This document shows, one piece after another, positions 1-5,740 of a DNA stretch of 7,273 nt (its first letter is position 1; every line of letters starts with the position of its first letter). The stretch is from Clostridia bacterium (lineage in GTDB: Bacteria; Bacillota; Clostridia; Christensenellales; Borkfalkiaceae), in assembly GCA_900768525.1 (NCBI GenBank), contig CAAGDF010000057.1, forward strand, positions 1 through 7,273, read 5' to 3'. The notes under the pieces are model-generated. The model was not told the DNA's origin, searched no databases, and saw nothing but the letters and a program-made list of their open reading frames with translations. The position numbers were made by a program, and so were the translations under genes.

Positions 1-19
1 CACGACGCTCTTCCGATCT
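1..19 (+). other. Illumina TruSeq adapter remnant (non-genomic)
   Basis: The first 19 bases, CACGACGCTCTTCCGATCT, are exactly the 3' end of the Illumina TruSeq universal adapter, including the terminal GCTCTTCCGATCT. From base 20 the sequence is coding and matches conserved GH94 sequence, so the junction is between bases 19 and 20. This is untrimmed library sequence at a contig end, not biology. It happens to be open in the GH94 frame, so an automatic translation could wrongly add about six adapter-encoded residues. Confidence 0.97.
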
Positions 20-2341
20 ACGGCGGGCGGGTATTCTTTTTACCGCGACGCAAAACTGAGAAGAATCACGCGCTACCGCTACAACTCCCCCGCCACCGAC
101 AACGGCGGCAGGTATTACTACATTACCGACAAAAAGACGGTTTTTTCGCCCGCATTTTTGCCGAGCAAAACGCCGCTCGATTACTACAAGTGCCGCCACG
201 GTCTGAACTACACCGTTTTTGAAAGCCGAAAAAACGGCGTTTATGCGGAACTTACCTGCTTTGTACCCCTTCACGACAACTGCGAAATCAACCTTCTGAA
301 GATTAAAAACGAAACAAGCGAGCCGAAAACGCTTTCGGTTTACGGCGGAGTCGAGTTCTGCCTTTGGAACGCGCAGGACGACACCACGAATTTTCAAAGA
401 AATTATAACACGGGCGAGGTGGAAATTGCAACCGAGAAAAACTACGCCGCGGTTTATCATAAAACCGAATACCGCGAACGCCGCAATCATTATGCGTTTT
501 TCTCGTTAAACGACGAAATAAGCGGGTTCGACACCGACCGCGATACTTTCCTCGGCAAGTTCAACGGGTTCGACAGCCCCGCAGCCGTGAGCGAAGCGAC
601 CTCTTACAACGAAAAAGCAAGCGGTTGGGCGCCCGTAGCCTTTTTAAGAAAAGATATCACGCTTGCCGCGGGCGAAGAAAAATCGCTTGTTTACCTTTTG
701 GGCTATATTGAAAACGCCGAAGAGGAAAAATGGGAAAAGCCCGGGATTATCAACAAGAAAAAAGCGCTTGCGCTTATACAAAAATACGCAAACAAAAAGA
801 CTGCCATAGCCGAACTTGACGAACTTAAAACCGCTTGGGAAAAACTGCTCGACAAGTTCGCCGTAAAAACACACGACGAAAAATTCGACCGTATGGTGAA
901 TATCTGGAATCAGTATCAATGCCTTATCACCTACCGTATGAGCCGCAGCGCGAGCTATTACGAAAGCGGCATCGGCAGAGGAATGGGTTTCCGCGATTCC
1001 TGTCAGGATTTACTTGGATTTGTGCATATTTTGCCCGAAAAAGCGAGAGAAAGAATTATCGACATTGCGTCCATTCAGTTGCCCGACGGCTCTACCTGGC
1101 ACCAGTATCAACCGCTTACCAAGCGCGGCAACGCCGACGTGGGCGGCGGATTCAACGACGATCCGTTATGGCTTGTCGCCTGTGTGTACGCATACGTTTG
1201 CGAAACGGGCGATTTCGGCATTTTAAACGAAAGCGTACCATTTAACAACGACGAAAACGACAGAGCAACCCTTATGGAACACCTTAAACGCTCGGTCGAT
1301 TTCACCGTTACGCATAAAGGTCCGCACGGACTGCCGCTCATCGGCAGAGCCGACTGGAACGACTGTCTGAACCTCAACTGTTTTTCCAAAACCCCGGGCG
1401 AAAGTTTTCAGACATGCTCCAACTTTGAAAGCGGCAAAGCCGAAAGCGTGTTCATTGCGGGTATGTTCGTTAAATACGGCGAAGAGTACGCTCGCCTTTG
1501 CGATATGATAAACGACAAGACGGAAGCCGCGCGCATTCGCAACGAGGTGGAAATTATGACGAAAACCGCCGAAACTTTCGGTTGGGACGGCGAATGGTTC
1601 GTGCGCGCGTACGACGCGTTTGAAAAGCCCGTCGGCAGCAGGACTTGCGACGACGGCAAGATATTTATCGAACCGCAGGGAATGTGCGTTATGGCGGGCA
1701 TCGGCGCGACCGACGGCAAGGCTCAAACCGCGCTTGACAGCGTTAAAAAATACCTCGATACAAAGTACGGCATCGTGCTTTTGCAACCCGCCTACAAGGA
1801 ATATCACCTGAACCTCGGCGAGGTTTCGTCCTACCCTTGCGGTTATAAGGAGAACGCGGGCATATTCTGCCATAACAATCCGTGGGTGAGCTGCGCAGAG
1901 GCGACTCTCGGCAACGGCGAACGCGCCTTTGAAATTTACCGCAAAATATGCCCCGCCTACCTTGAGGACATAAGCGAAATTCACAAGACCGAACCGTATG
2001 TTTTCAGTCAGATGATCGCAGGGAAAGACGCGCCCGACTTCGGCTCGGCTAAAAACAGCTGGCTGACGGGCACCGCCGCCTGGACTTTCGTGAACGCCTC
2101 GCAGTACATTCTCGGCATAACGCCCACCCTTTCGGGGCTTGTTATAAAACCGTGCCTGCCCGCGCACATAAACGAGTTTACCTTAACACGTATTTATCGC
2201 GGCGTTAAATATGAAATTTACGCAAAGCGCGACGAAGAAAAAGATGCGGGCGTTTACGTCGACGGCAAAAAATGCGACGGCGACTTGCTGCCGCTTGCAA
2301 ATGCGGGCGAAACGGTCGAAGCGGAGGTAATTTTTAAATGA
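20..2341 (+). CDS. GH94 cellobiose phosphorylase-type enzyme, 5'-truncated by contig end
   Basis: Inverting disaccharide phosphorylase that would cleave a beta-linked glucose disaccharide, most likely cellobiose, with phosphate to give alpha-glucose 1-phosphate and glucose, saving ATP. The visible 773 residues begin TAGGYSFYRDAKLRRITRY, a conserved N-terminal stretch of clostridial cellobiose phosphorylases. About 40 residues are missing compared with the usual 810-820. A TTG at 158 is in frame but is not the start, because conserved sequence continues upstream of it. Numbering from base 20: an N-terminal beta-sandwich, then an (alpha/alpha)6 catalytic barrel. The presumed general acid is Asp448 in GRADWNDCLN (codon 1361-1363). 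Arg325 in GFRDS, His618-Asn in FCHNNPW and Thr683-Gly in SWLTGTAAW fit the phosphate-contacting positions known from GH94 structures. No secretion signal is visible, but the true N-terminus is absent. The stop overlaps the GH36 start. Laminaribiose or a related beta-glucoside cannot be excluded as substrate. Confidence 0.93.
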   Translation, partial: TAGGYSFYRDAKLRRITRYRYNSPATDNGGRYYYITDKKTVFSPAFLPSKTPLDYYKCRHGLNYTVFESRKNGVYAELTCFVPLHDNCEINLLKIKNETSEPKTLSVYGGVEFCLWNAQDDTTNFQRNYNTGEVEIATEKNYAAVYHKTEYRERRNHYAFFSLNDEISGFDTDRDTFLGKFNGFDSPAAVSEATSYNEKASGWAPVAFLRKDITLAAGEEKSLVYLLGYIENAEEEKWEKPGIINKKKALALIQKYANKKTAIAELDELKTAWEKLLDKFAVKTHDEKFDRMVNIWNQYQCLITYRMSRSASYYESGIGRGMGFRDSCQDLLGFVHILPEKARERIIDIASIQLPDGSTWHQYQPLTKRGNADVGGGFNDDPLWLVACVYAYVCETGDFGILNESVPFNNDENDRATLMEHLKRSVDFTVTHKGPHGLPLIGRADWNDCLNLNCFSKTPGESFQTCSNFESGKAESVFIAGMFVKYGEEYARLCDMINDKTEAARIRNEVEIMTKTAETFGWDGEWFVRAYDAFEKPVGSRTCDDGKIFIEPQGMCVMAGIGATDGKAQTALDSVKKYLDTKYGIVLLQPAYKEYHLNLGEVSSYPCGYKENAGIFCHNNPWVSCAEATLGNGERAFEIYRKICPAYLEDISEIHKTEPYVFSQMIAGKDAPDFGSAKNSWLTGTAAWTFVNASQYILGITPTLSGLVIKPCLPAHINEFTLTRIYRGVKYEIYAKRDEEKDAGVYVDGKKCDGDLLPLANAGETVEAEVIFK
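2323..2327 (+). promoter_or_regulatory. Ribosome binding site for the GH36 gene
   Basis: GGAGG lies inside the last codons of the GH94 gene, 10 bases before the ATG at 2338. It supports that start, which shares ATGA with the upstream stop, and suggests coupled translation of the two enzymes. Confidence 0.8.
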
Positions 2342-4464
2342 GCGGAAAGGTTTTAAGACTTGATACGCCGTCTACCACGCTTGCGTTTTTGCAGGACGGT
2401 AAAAACGTTTATTATCTTTATTACGGCAAAAAAATCGGCGAAATCACTATAGACACGACCTTTTGCGAATGCGACAATATCGGCACGGATTTAAGAAACA
2501 AACTCTTTTCCTGTTTCGGCGACGACGACCACCGCGACAAATCCATTCTTATCTTCAATGCAGATAATTCGTTTACGAACGATTTTACGCTTAAAAGCGC
2601 GTGCGTCGCAAAAGGCAAAAAGACGATACCCTGTTTGCCGTCGTCGGCGGGCGCGGAAAAAACGCTGACTTTTGAATTTATCGACGAGCTTGAAAAACTG
2701 CTGCTTACAATCAATTATTCGGTTTATCGCGACAGCGACGTTATAACCGTGAGATCGTCGCTGAAAAACCTCGGCGACAAAACCGTTTCGGTTAAAAAAC
2801 TTGCCTCCCTTCAGCTTGATATTGCGGGCGAAAACTTCGTCGCAAGCACGTTTGACGGTTGTTGGGCGGGCGAAAGATACCGCCACGACACTCGGCTTTG
2901 CTCGGGCGAATTTATAAATCAGTCACTTGCGGGCGCTTCCTCCGCACAGCACAACCCCTTTTCGCTTATCAAAAACGAAAGCGGAGTTTATGCATTCAAC
3001 CTTGTTTACTCGGGCAATCATAAAACGAGTTACGAAACCGACGCTTTTAACCGCGTGCGCGTGATTTGCGGCGTGAACGACTTTGCTTTTGAGTATAAGT
3101 TAAACGGCGGCGAAACCTTTTTCGCACCCGAAGCCGTTATGACTTTTGCAAAAGACGAGGACGAACTTTCGCTTAACCTGCACGCGTTTATCAACAAACA
3201 CATAATACCCAAACGCTGGCAGAACAAAAAACGCCCGATAGTTATAAACAACTGGGAAGGCACTGAGTTCGATTTTAATCGCGATAAAATTCTTGCGATA
3301 GCCGAAAACGGCAAAAAGTGCGGCGCGGAACTGTTCGTTCTGGACGACGGCTGGTTCGGCAAAAGGAACGACGACAAATCGTCGCTCGGAGATTGGTTCG
3401 ACAACAAGGAAAAAACAGGCGGGCTTAATAAACTTGCGGACGACGTACGCGCGCTCGGGCTTGACTTCGGGATATGGCTTGAACCCGAAATGATTTCGCC
3501 CGACAGCGAGCTTTACAGGGCACACCCCGAATACGCCATGATAATCCCCGGTAAAACGCCTTTTTTGCACCGCAATCAACTTATGCTCGACCTTACGAAC
3601 GACGAGGTGAAAAAGTACGTTACAGACAGCGTGGAAAGCGTTATCGCCACCACAAAACCCGCGTATATAAAATGGGATTTTAATCGGGTTATGAGCGACT
3701 GCTTTTCCGCAAAAGTTTTCATAGGCGAATACTGTTACAAATACGTTGTCGCGCTTTACGATATTATGAAAACGCTTACCGAAAATCACCCCGAGATTTT
3801 GTTCGAGGGTTGCGCCGCGGGCGGAGCGCGTTTCGACCTTGGAATACTGTGCTATTTTCCGCAGATATGGACGAGCGACAACACCGACGCCGCCGACCGC
3901 ACGGCAATTCAGACGAACACCTCGATATGCTATCCGCCGTCCTGCATGACGGCTCACGTTTCGGCATCGCCTAACAAGTTCACGGGGCGGGCGTACTCCG
4001 TTTCCAACCGCTTTAATGTTGCATGTCTTTTCAATTTCGGCTATGAACTCGACTGTTCGTCGTTCAGCCTGCCTGAAATAAAAGAAACGGCAAAATTTTC
4101 GGATTTTTATAAAAAGCGGCGCGAACTTATTCAGTTCGGTGAATTTTACAGGCTCGGAGGCGATAACGTATGTGGTTTTCAGACGGTTTCCGCACGCAAA
4201 GATAAATCGCTTGCGGTTATTATCATGACGGAGCGCGAAAACGGAATATCCAACCGCAAAATAGTTTTCAAAGGACTTTCGGAAAACGAAAAGTATTCGG
4301 TTGTGATTTACGATAAAAATCTATCGCCGTACGACCGTTTCACCGCTTCGGGCAGAGCGTTGCTTTCGGGTATGTTCTACGAGAAATATCGCCTTGCAAA
4401 AGAGGTTTGCCCGGACGCGGATTTCCGCTCGTTTATAGTCGAATTTGAACTTTTAAAGAAATAA
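2338..4464 (+). CDS. GH36 alpha-galactosidase
   Basis: Retaining alpha-galactosidase (EC 3.2.1.22) that would remove terminal alpha-galactose from melibiose, raffinose-type sugars or galactosylated mannan and glucan oligosaccharides. At 708 residues it is close to the usual 720-740. The order is: N-terminal beta-supersandwich (about 1-295), (beta/alpha)8 barrel (about 300-620), short C-terminal beta domain. Signature motifs are NNWEGTEFDF (304-313), LDDGWFG (335-341), GIWLEPEM (378-385), IKWDFNR (444-450) with presumed nucleophile Asp447 (codon 3676-3678), EGCAAGGARFD, and SDNTDA (513-518) with presumed acid/base Asp514 (codon 3877-3879). The 67-residue gap between the two Asp agrees with characterised GH36 enzymes. 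EGCAAGGARFD departs slightly from the commoner SGGGRFD form. There is no signal peptide or membrane segment, so it is probably cytoplasmic and acts on imported sugars. Its start overlaps the GH94 stop and a terminator follows closely, so it is the last gene of the operon. Confidence 0.95.
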   Translation: MSGKVLRLDTPSTTLAFLQDGKNVYYLYYGKKIGEITIDTTFCECDNIGTDLRNKLFSCFGDDDHRDKSILIFNADNSFTNDFTLKSACVAKGKKTIPCLPSSAGAEKTLTFEFIDELEKLLLTINYSVYRDSDVITVRSSLKNLGDKTVSVKKLASLQLDIAGENFVASTFDGCWAGERYRHDTRLCSGEFINQSLAGASSAQHNPFSLIKNESGVYAFNLVYSGNHKTSYETDAFNRVRVICGVNDFAFEYKLNGGETFFAPEAVMTFAKDEDELSLNLHAFINKHIIPKRWQNKKRPIVINNWEGTEFDFNRDKILAIAENGKKCGAELFVLDDGWFGKRNDDKSSLGDWFDNKEKTGGLNKLADDVRALGLDFGIWLEPEMISPDSELYRAHPEYAMIIPGKTPFLHRNQLMLDLTNDEVKKYVTDSVESVIATTKPAYIKWDFNRVMSDCFSAKVFIGEYCYKYVVALYDIMKTLTENHPEILFEGCAAGGARFDLGILCYFPQIWTSDNTDAADRTAIQTNTSICYPPSCMTAHVSASPNKFTGRAYSVSNRFNVACLFNFGYELDCSSFSLPEIKETAKFSDFYKKRRELIQFGEFYRLGGDNVCGFQTVSARKDKSLAVIIMTERENGISNRKIVFKGLSENEKYSVVIYDKNLSPYDRFTASGRALLSGMFYEKYRLAKEVCPDADFRSFIVEFELLKK

Positions 4465-4481
4465 AAACAGATAAAAAAACA

Positions 4482-4522
4482 AGGGCTAAAGGTCGAATAA
4501 TCGACCTATAGCCCTATTTTTT
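4482..4522 (+). terminator. Strong bidirectional intrinsic terminator
   Basis: AGGGCTA (4482-4488) pairs with TAGCCCT (4509-4515), and AGGTCGA (4490-4496) pairs with TCGACCT (4501-4507). A single A/A mismatch separates the two stem parts and the loop is ATAA. A run of six T (4517-4522) follows on the plus strand and a run of seven A (4473-4479) precedes it. It should therefore end the glycosidase operon and also stop minus-strand transcripts coming from the regulator side. Confidence 0.92.
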
Positions 4523-4580
4523 GTGTTTAATCTTTGCTAATAACGCCATTAAAAACAGCTTTACCGTTTATATCCTCTTT

Positions 4581-4605
4581 CAAACTTTTGTCGCGCAAAA
4601 GTTTG
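4581..4605. repeat. Perfect 10-bp inverted repeat
   Basis: CAAACTTTTG (4581-4590), five-base loop TCGCG, then CAAAAGTTTG (4596-4605). No T-run of terminator type follows on either strand, so it is more likely a dispersed intergenic palindrome than a terminator. Confidence 0.8.
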
Positions 4606-4677
4606 GCAAAACGCACAGGCAAATAGTTTGACGGTTTTGGAAATATACCATTTCGTGCCATATGCCGTTGCATACAC

Positions 4678-4700
4678 AGCTTTTTCAGCGTCAAAAAGCT
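4678..4700. repeat. Perfect 8-bp inverted repeat
   Basis: AGCTTTTT (4678-4685), seven-base loop, AAAAAGCT (4693-4700). The T tract is within the stem and not after it, so intrinsic termination is not indicated. It lies just before a C-rich block (about 4710-4770). Confidence 0.65.
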
Positions 4701-4767
4701 GGCAAAAGACGGCAGGGGCCCTACCCCAAAGCGCGCCCCTACAACCCCAGGCATTCCGCATCCCCGT

Positions 4768-4783
4768 CCCCTTGTCTAAGGGG
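4768..4783. repeat. Short C/G-rich hairpin in intergenic repeat block
   Basis: CCCCTT (4768-4773), loop GTCT, AAGGGG (4778-4783). It sits in a C-rich stretch, about 4710-4790, that resembles the dispersed palindromic units of many Clostridia metagenome genomes. Confidence 0.6.
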
Positions 4784-4864
4784 CACCAAAGCTAGGCGTT
4801 GGGGTAACTGCGGCTGGCGTAATTATTTAAAGTTAATATTTGTTTTTTCTCTATATTTTCACCG

Positions 4865-4902
4865 TCATGTTGAGCGGAGCGTTAGCGCAGTCGAAACATC
4901 CA
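4865..4902. repeat. Dispersed intergenic palindrome, GTCATGTTGAGCG... type
   Basis: The stretch begins GTCATGTTGAGCGGAGCG and ends GCAGTCGAAACATCC, with ATGTT (4867-4871) and AACAT (4895-4899) as outer arms and an imperfect GC-rich centre. This matches the GTCAT-CTGAGCG-AGTCGAAG-ATC repeat type seen widely in bacterial intergenic regions. The family assignment is from recognition only, without a search. Confidence 0.6.
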
Positions 4903-4917
4903 GGCGTAGCCGCATAA

Positions 4918-4941
4918 AGGCTTCCCCTGTCGGGGAAGCCT
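4918..4941. repeat. Perfect 10-bp GC-rich hairpin
   Basis: AGGCTTCCCC (4918-4927), loop TGTC (4928-4931), GGGGAAGCCT (4932-4941). Only a weak T-rich stretch follows on the plus strand, so a terminator role is possible but not favoured. It directly follows the 4865-4902 palindrome, and the two may belong to one composite repeat. Confidence 0.75.
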
Positions 4942-4970
4942 CGTAATTTGATTTTGCAAACTAAATCAAA

Positions 4971-5035
4971 TATTTTTAGGGCTTAGTCGCGGTTTTGGCA
5001 AGGCTCGTTGGCGATTGCAGGACTGGATAGACCTT
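4971..5035 (+). repeat. 65-bp direct repeat, copy 1 (half-element)
   Basis: From TATTTTTAGGGCTTAGTCGC to GGATAGACCTT, this matches 5130-5194 at 64 of 65 positions; only base 5012 (C) differs from 5171 (T). Identity ends abruptly at both ends. Copy 1 lacks the inverted 3' half that copy 2 has, so it looks like a truncated or decayed unit. Confidence 0.93.
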
Positions 5036-5077
5036 TTGCGGTACAATAGAAACGATGATATACGACTTAGATATACA

Positions 5078-5119
5078 CTAAAAGCATTTTAGGGCTTAGA
5101 TGCAAGCATAGCAAGGCTC
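5078..5119 (+). repeat. Diverged third copy of the 65-bp repeat with a small palindrome
   Basis: TTTTAGGGCTTAG (5087-5099) and GCAAGGCTC (5111-5119) occur 24 bases apart, start to start, the same spacing as in copy 2 (5133 and 5157). The 11 bases between them have diverged. The left end also forms a small perfect palindrome, CTAAAA-GCA-TTTTAG (5078-5092). The equal spacing argues that this is a decayed copy and not chance. Confidence 0.65.
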
Positions 5120-5129
5120 ATACACACTT

Positions 5130-5194
5130 TATTTTTAGGGCTTAGTCGCGGTTTTGGCAAGGCTCGTTGGTGATTGCAGGACTGGATAGACCTT
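5130..5194 (+). repeat. 65-bp direct repeat, copy 2 (5' half of the fold-back element)
   Basis: Partner of 4971-5035, offset by 159 bases. In this copy the sequence continues into an inverted counterpart, so together they form the long hairpin at 5132-5260. Confidence 0.93.
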
Positions 5195-5260
5195 GTTGGT
5201 CATTCAGGTCTGCAAGTGCCAACAGGAACGCAGCCAAAACCGATGAATAAGCCCTAAAAA
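5132..5260. repeat. 129-base nested fold-back element, possible structured RNA or small palindromic mobile element
   Basis: Paired arms nest in strict order: TTTTTAGGGCTTA (5132-5144) with TAAGCCCTAAAAA (5248-5260), 13 bp; CGGTTTTGGC (5149-5158) with GCCAAAACCG (5233-5242), 10 bp; TTGG (5167-5170) with CCAA (5219-5222); TTGCAG (5174-5179) with CTGCAA (5210-5215); CTGGAT (5182-5187) with ATTCAG (5202-5207), one G-U on the plus-strand RNA; GACC (5189-5192) with GGTC (5198-5201), loop TTGTT. Symmetric internal loops separate the stems. No T-run follows on either strand, so it is not a standard terminator. The right end overlaps the stop codon of the regulator gene. No encoded protein, transposase or reverse transcriptase is nearby. 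Confidence 0.85.
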
Positions 5261-5619
5261 CCGAGGTACTCAACGCCCTTTAATAACACATCGCTTACTA
5301 ATTCATCTTTCAAAGCATAATAGATAACTTTCCCCTCGCGGCGGCTGACGACTGCCCCGAGATTTTTTAAAAGGCGTAATTGATGACTTACGGTCGTTTG
5401 ATTGATCGCAAGGAGCACCGACAAATCGGTAACGCACATCTCCGATATGGAGAGCGCGGATAGAATTTTCAGCCGCGTAAAATCGGAAAACGCGGTGAAA
5501 AAGCCGACTAAATCGTTAAGGAGCATATCGTCCGGAACGTAACTTAAAACCAAATCTTTCATTCTTCCGCTGAGCATAAATTGCTTATCGGAGATACTTT
5601 CTTTAATAGCTGTTTGCAT
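5254..5619 (-). CDS. ArsR/SmtB-family winged-helix transcriptional regulator
   Basis: Dimeric DNA-binding repressor of the ArsR/SmtB type, 121 residues from the ATG at 5619 (MQTAIKES). This start is preferred to an in-frame ATG at 5679 because AAAGGA lies 9 bases before it and the promoter elements lie between the two. The winged-helix core runs from about 43 to 105: FSDFTRLKILSAL, then the recognition helix region QTTVSHQLRLLKNLG (74-88) and wing REGKVIYYAL (94-103). Metal-sensing members carry ELCVCD in helix 3; here it is EMCVTD (60-65), keeping one Cys (62) and losing the second. The helix-5 His ligands of SmtB-type proteins are also absent. The sensed signal is therefore unclear and may not be a metal. 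A palindrome over the -10 box suggests autoregulation and perhaps control of the divergent small gene. The stop codon lies inside the fold-back element. Confidence 0.92.
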   Translation of the reverse strand: MQTAIKESISDKQFMLSGRMKDLVLSYVPDDMLLNDLVGFFTAFSDFTRLKILSALSISEMCVTDLSVLLAINQTTVSHQLRLLKNLGAVVSRREGKVIYYALKDELVSDVLLKGVEYLGF

Positions 5620-5628
5620 CTTGAAAAA

Positions 5629-5634
5629 TCCTTT
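5629..5634 (-). promoter_or_regulatory. Ribosome binding site of the ArsR-type gene
   Basis: AAAGGA on the minus strand, 9 bases before the ATG at 5619. It decides this start over the upstream in-frame ATG at 5679, which would put the promoter inside the coding region. Confidence 0.75.
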
Positions 5635-5637
5635 TTC

Positions 5638-5657
5638 TTTTATGGTATACCACAAAA
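5638..5657. promoter_or_regulatory. Palindromic candidate operator for the ArsR-type regulator
   Basis: TGGTATACCA (5643-5652) is a perfect 10-bp palindrome, extended by TTTT (5638-5641) and AAAA (5654-5657) across one A/C mismatch. It covers the -10 box of the regulator. ArsR-family repressors commonly bind dyads at their own promoters, so autorepression is a reasonable inference; no binding is shown. Confidence 0.55.
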
Positions 5658-5670
5658 GCGAATATGTCAA
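5642..5670 (-). promoter_or_regulatory. Probable sigma-A promoter of the ArsR-type gene
   Basis: On the minus strand a consensus -35 TTGACA (5670-5665) is followed, after 17 bases, by TACCAT (5647-5642), which matches TATAAT at four of six positions. Transcription would begin shortly before the ribosome site at 5634-5629, leaving a short leader. The -10 overlaps the palindrome at 5643-5652. Confidence 0.7.
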
Positions 5671-5690
5671 TGCGAGCATAAATCGACTTT

Positions 5691-5710
5691 TGTCATATTA
5701 TGTCGTATTT
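5691..5710 (+). repeat. Tandem 10-bp repeat upstream of the small gene
   Basis: TGTCATATTA (5691-5700) is followed directly by TGTCGTATTT (5701-5710), eight of ten bases equal and spaced about one helical turn. It also contains TATTAT (5696-5701), a possible -10 for the small gene although no good -35 is seen. It could be a regulator site, but chance is possible in AT-rich DNA. Confidence 0.35.
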
Positions 5711-5730
5711 CAAAATAAAATATAGAACAC

Positions 5731-5735
5731 GGAGG
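5731..5735 (+). promoter_or_regulatory. Ribosome binding site of the 53-residue gene
   Basis: GGAGG five bases before the ATG at 5741. This is among the best ribosome sites in the window and is the main reason to accept the short gene. Confidence 0.75.
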
Positions 5736-5740
5736 CTTTT

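Larger units (their letters stand above)
4523..5253. other. Long intergenic region without a convincing gene; mosaic of palindromes and repeats
   Basis: About 730 bases between the operon terminator and the ArsR-type regulator. Open frames here (minus 4527-4754 and 4561-4761, plus 4662-4946) run through hairpins and repeats, lack credible ribosome sites and show no protein family resemblance. The left half (4581-4941) holds short perfect hairpins and clostridial-type intergenic palindromes; the right half (4971-5253) holds a 65-bp repeat family. No tRNA or rRNA signature was seen. Confidence 0.75.

Noticed and set aside
1223..2167. 314-codon minus-strand open frame inside the GH94 gene
   Set aside because: It is fully inside a well-supported gene and arises from its GC-rich codon pattern; the translation has no family resemblance. 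The same applies to the minus-strand frame 3100-3957 inside the GH36 gene.
4527..4761. Two overlapping minus-strand open frames of 66-75 codons
   Set aside because: They run through perfect hairpins and C-rich repeats, have no clear ribosome site, and their translations resemble no protein family. They are best explained as translated intergenic repeats.
4662..4946. Plus-strand open frame of 94 codons
   Set aside because: It spans five repeat units; the translated end (HVERSVSAVETS) is what the GTCATGTTGAGCG palindrome type gives in this frame. There is no ribosome site and composition is biased to Arg, Pro and Ser.
4971..5194. Repeats as a CRISPR array
   Set aside because: Only two full units and one decayed unit, each longer than a CRISPR repeat, with irregular spacing and no cas gene in the window.
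5132..5260. Fold-back element as a Rho-independent terminator or tRNA-like gene
   Set aside because: No T-run follows the outer stem on either strand, and there is no cloverleaf, anticodon arm or CCA-type end; the structure is a single long nested hairpin.
5620..5679. Start of the ArsR-type gene at the ATG at 5679
   Set aside because: The extra 20 residues are not typical of the family, and the extension would contain the consensus TTGACA promoter and the operator-like palindrome. The ATG at 5619 has a proper ribosome site.
5721..5726. TATAGA as the -10 box of the small gene
   Set aside because: Transcription would start in or after its own ribosome site at 5731-5735, so it cannot serve that gene as a normal leader-bearing promoter.
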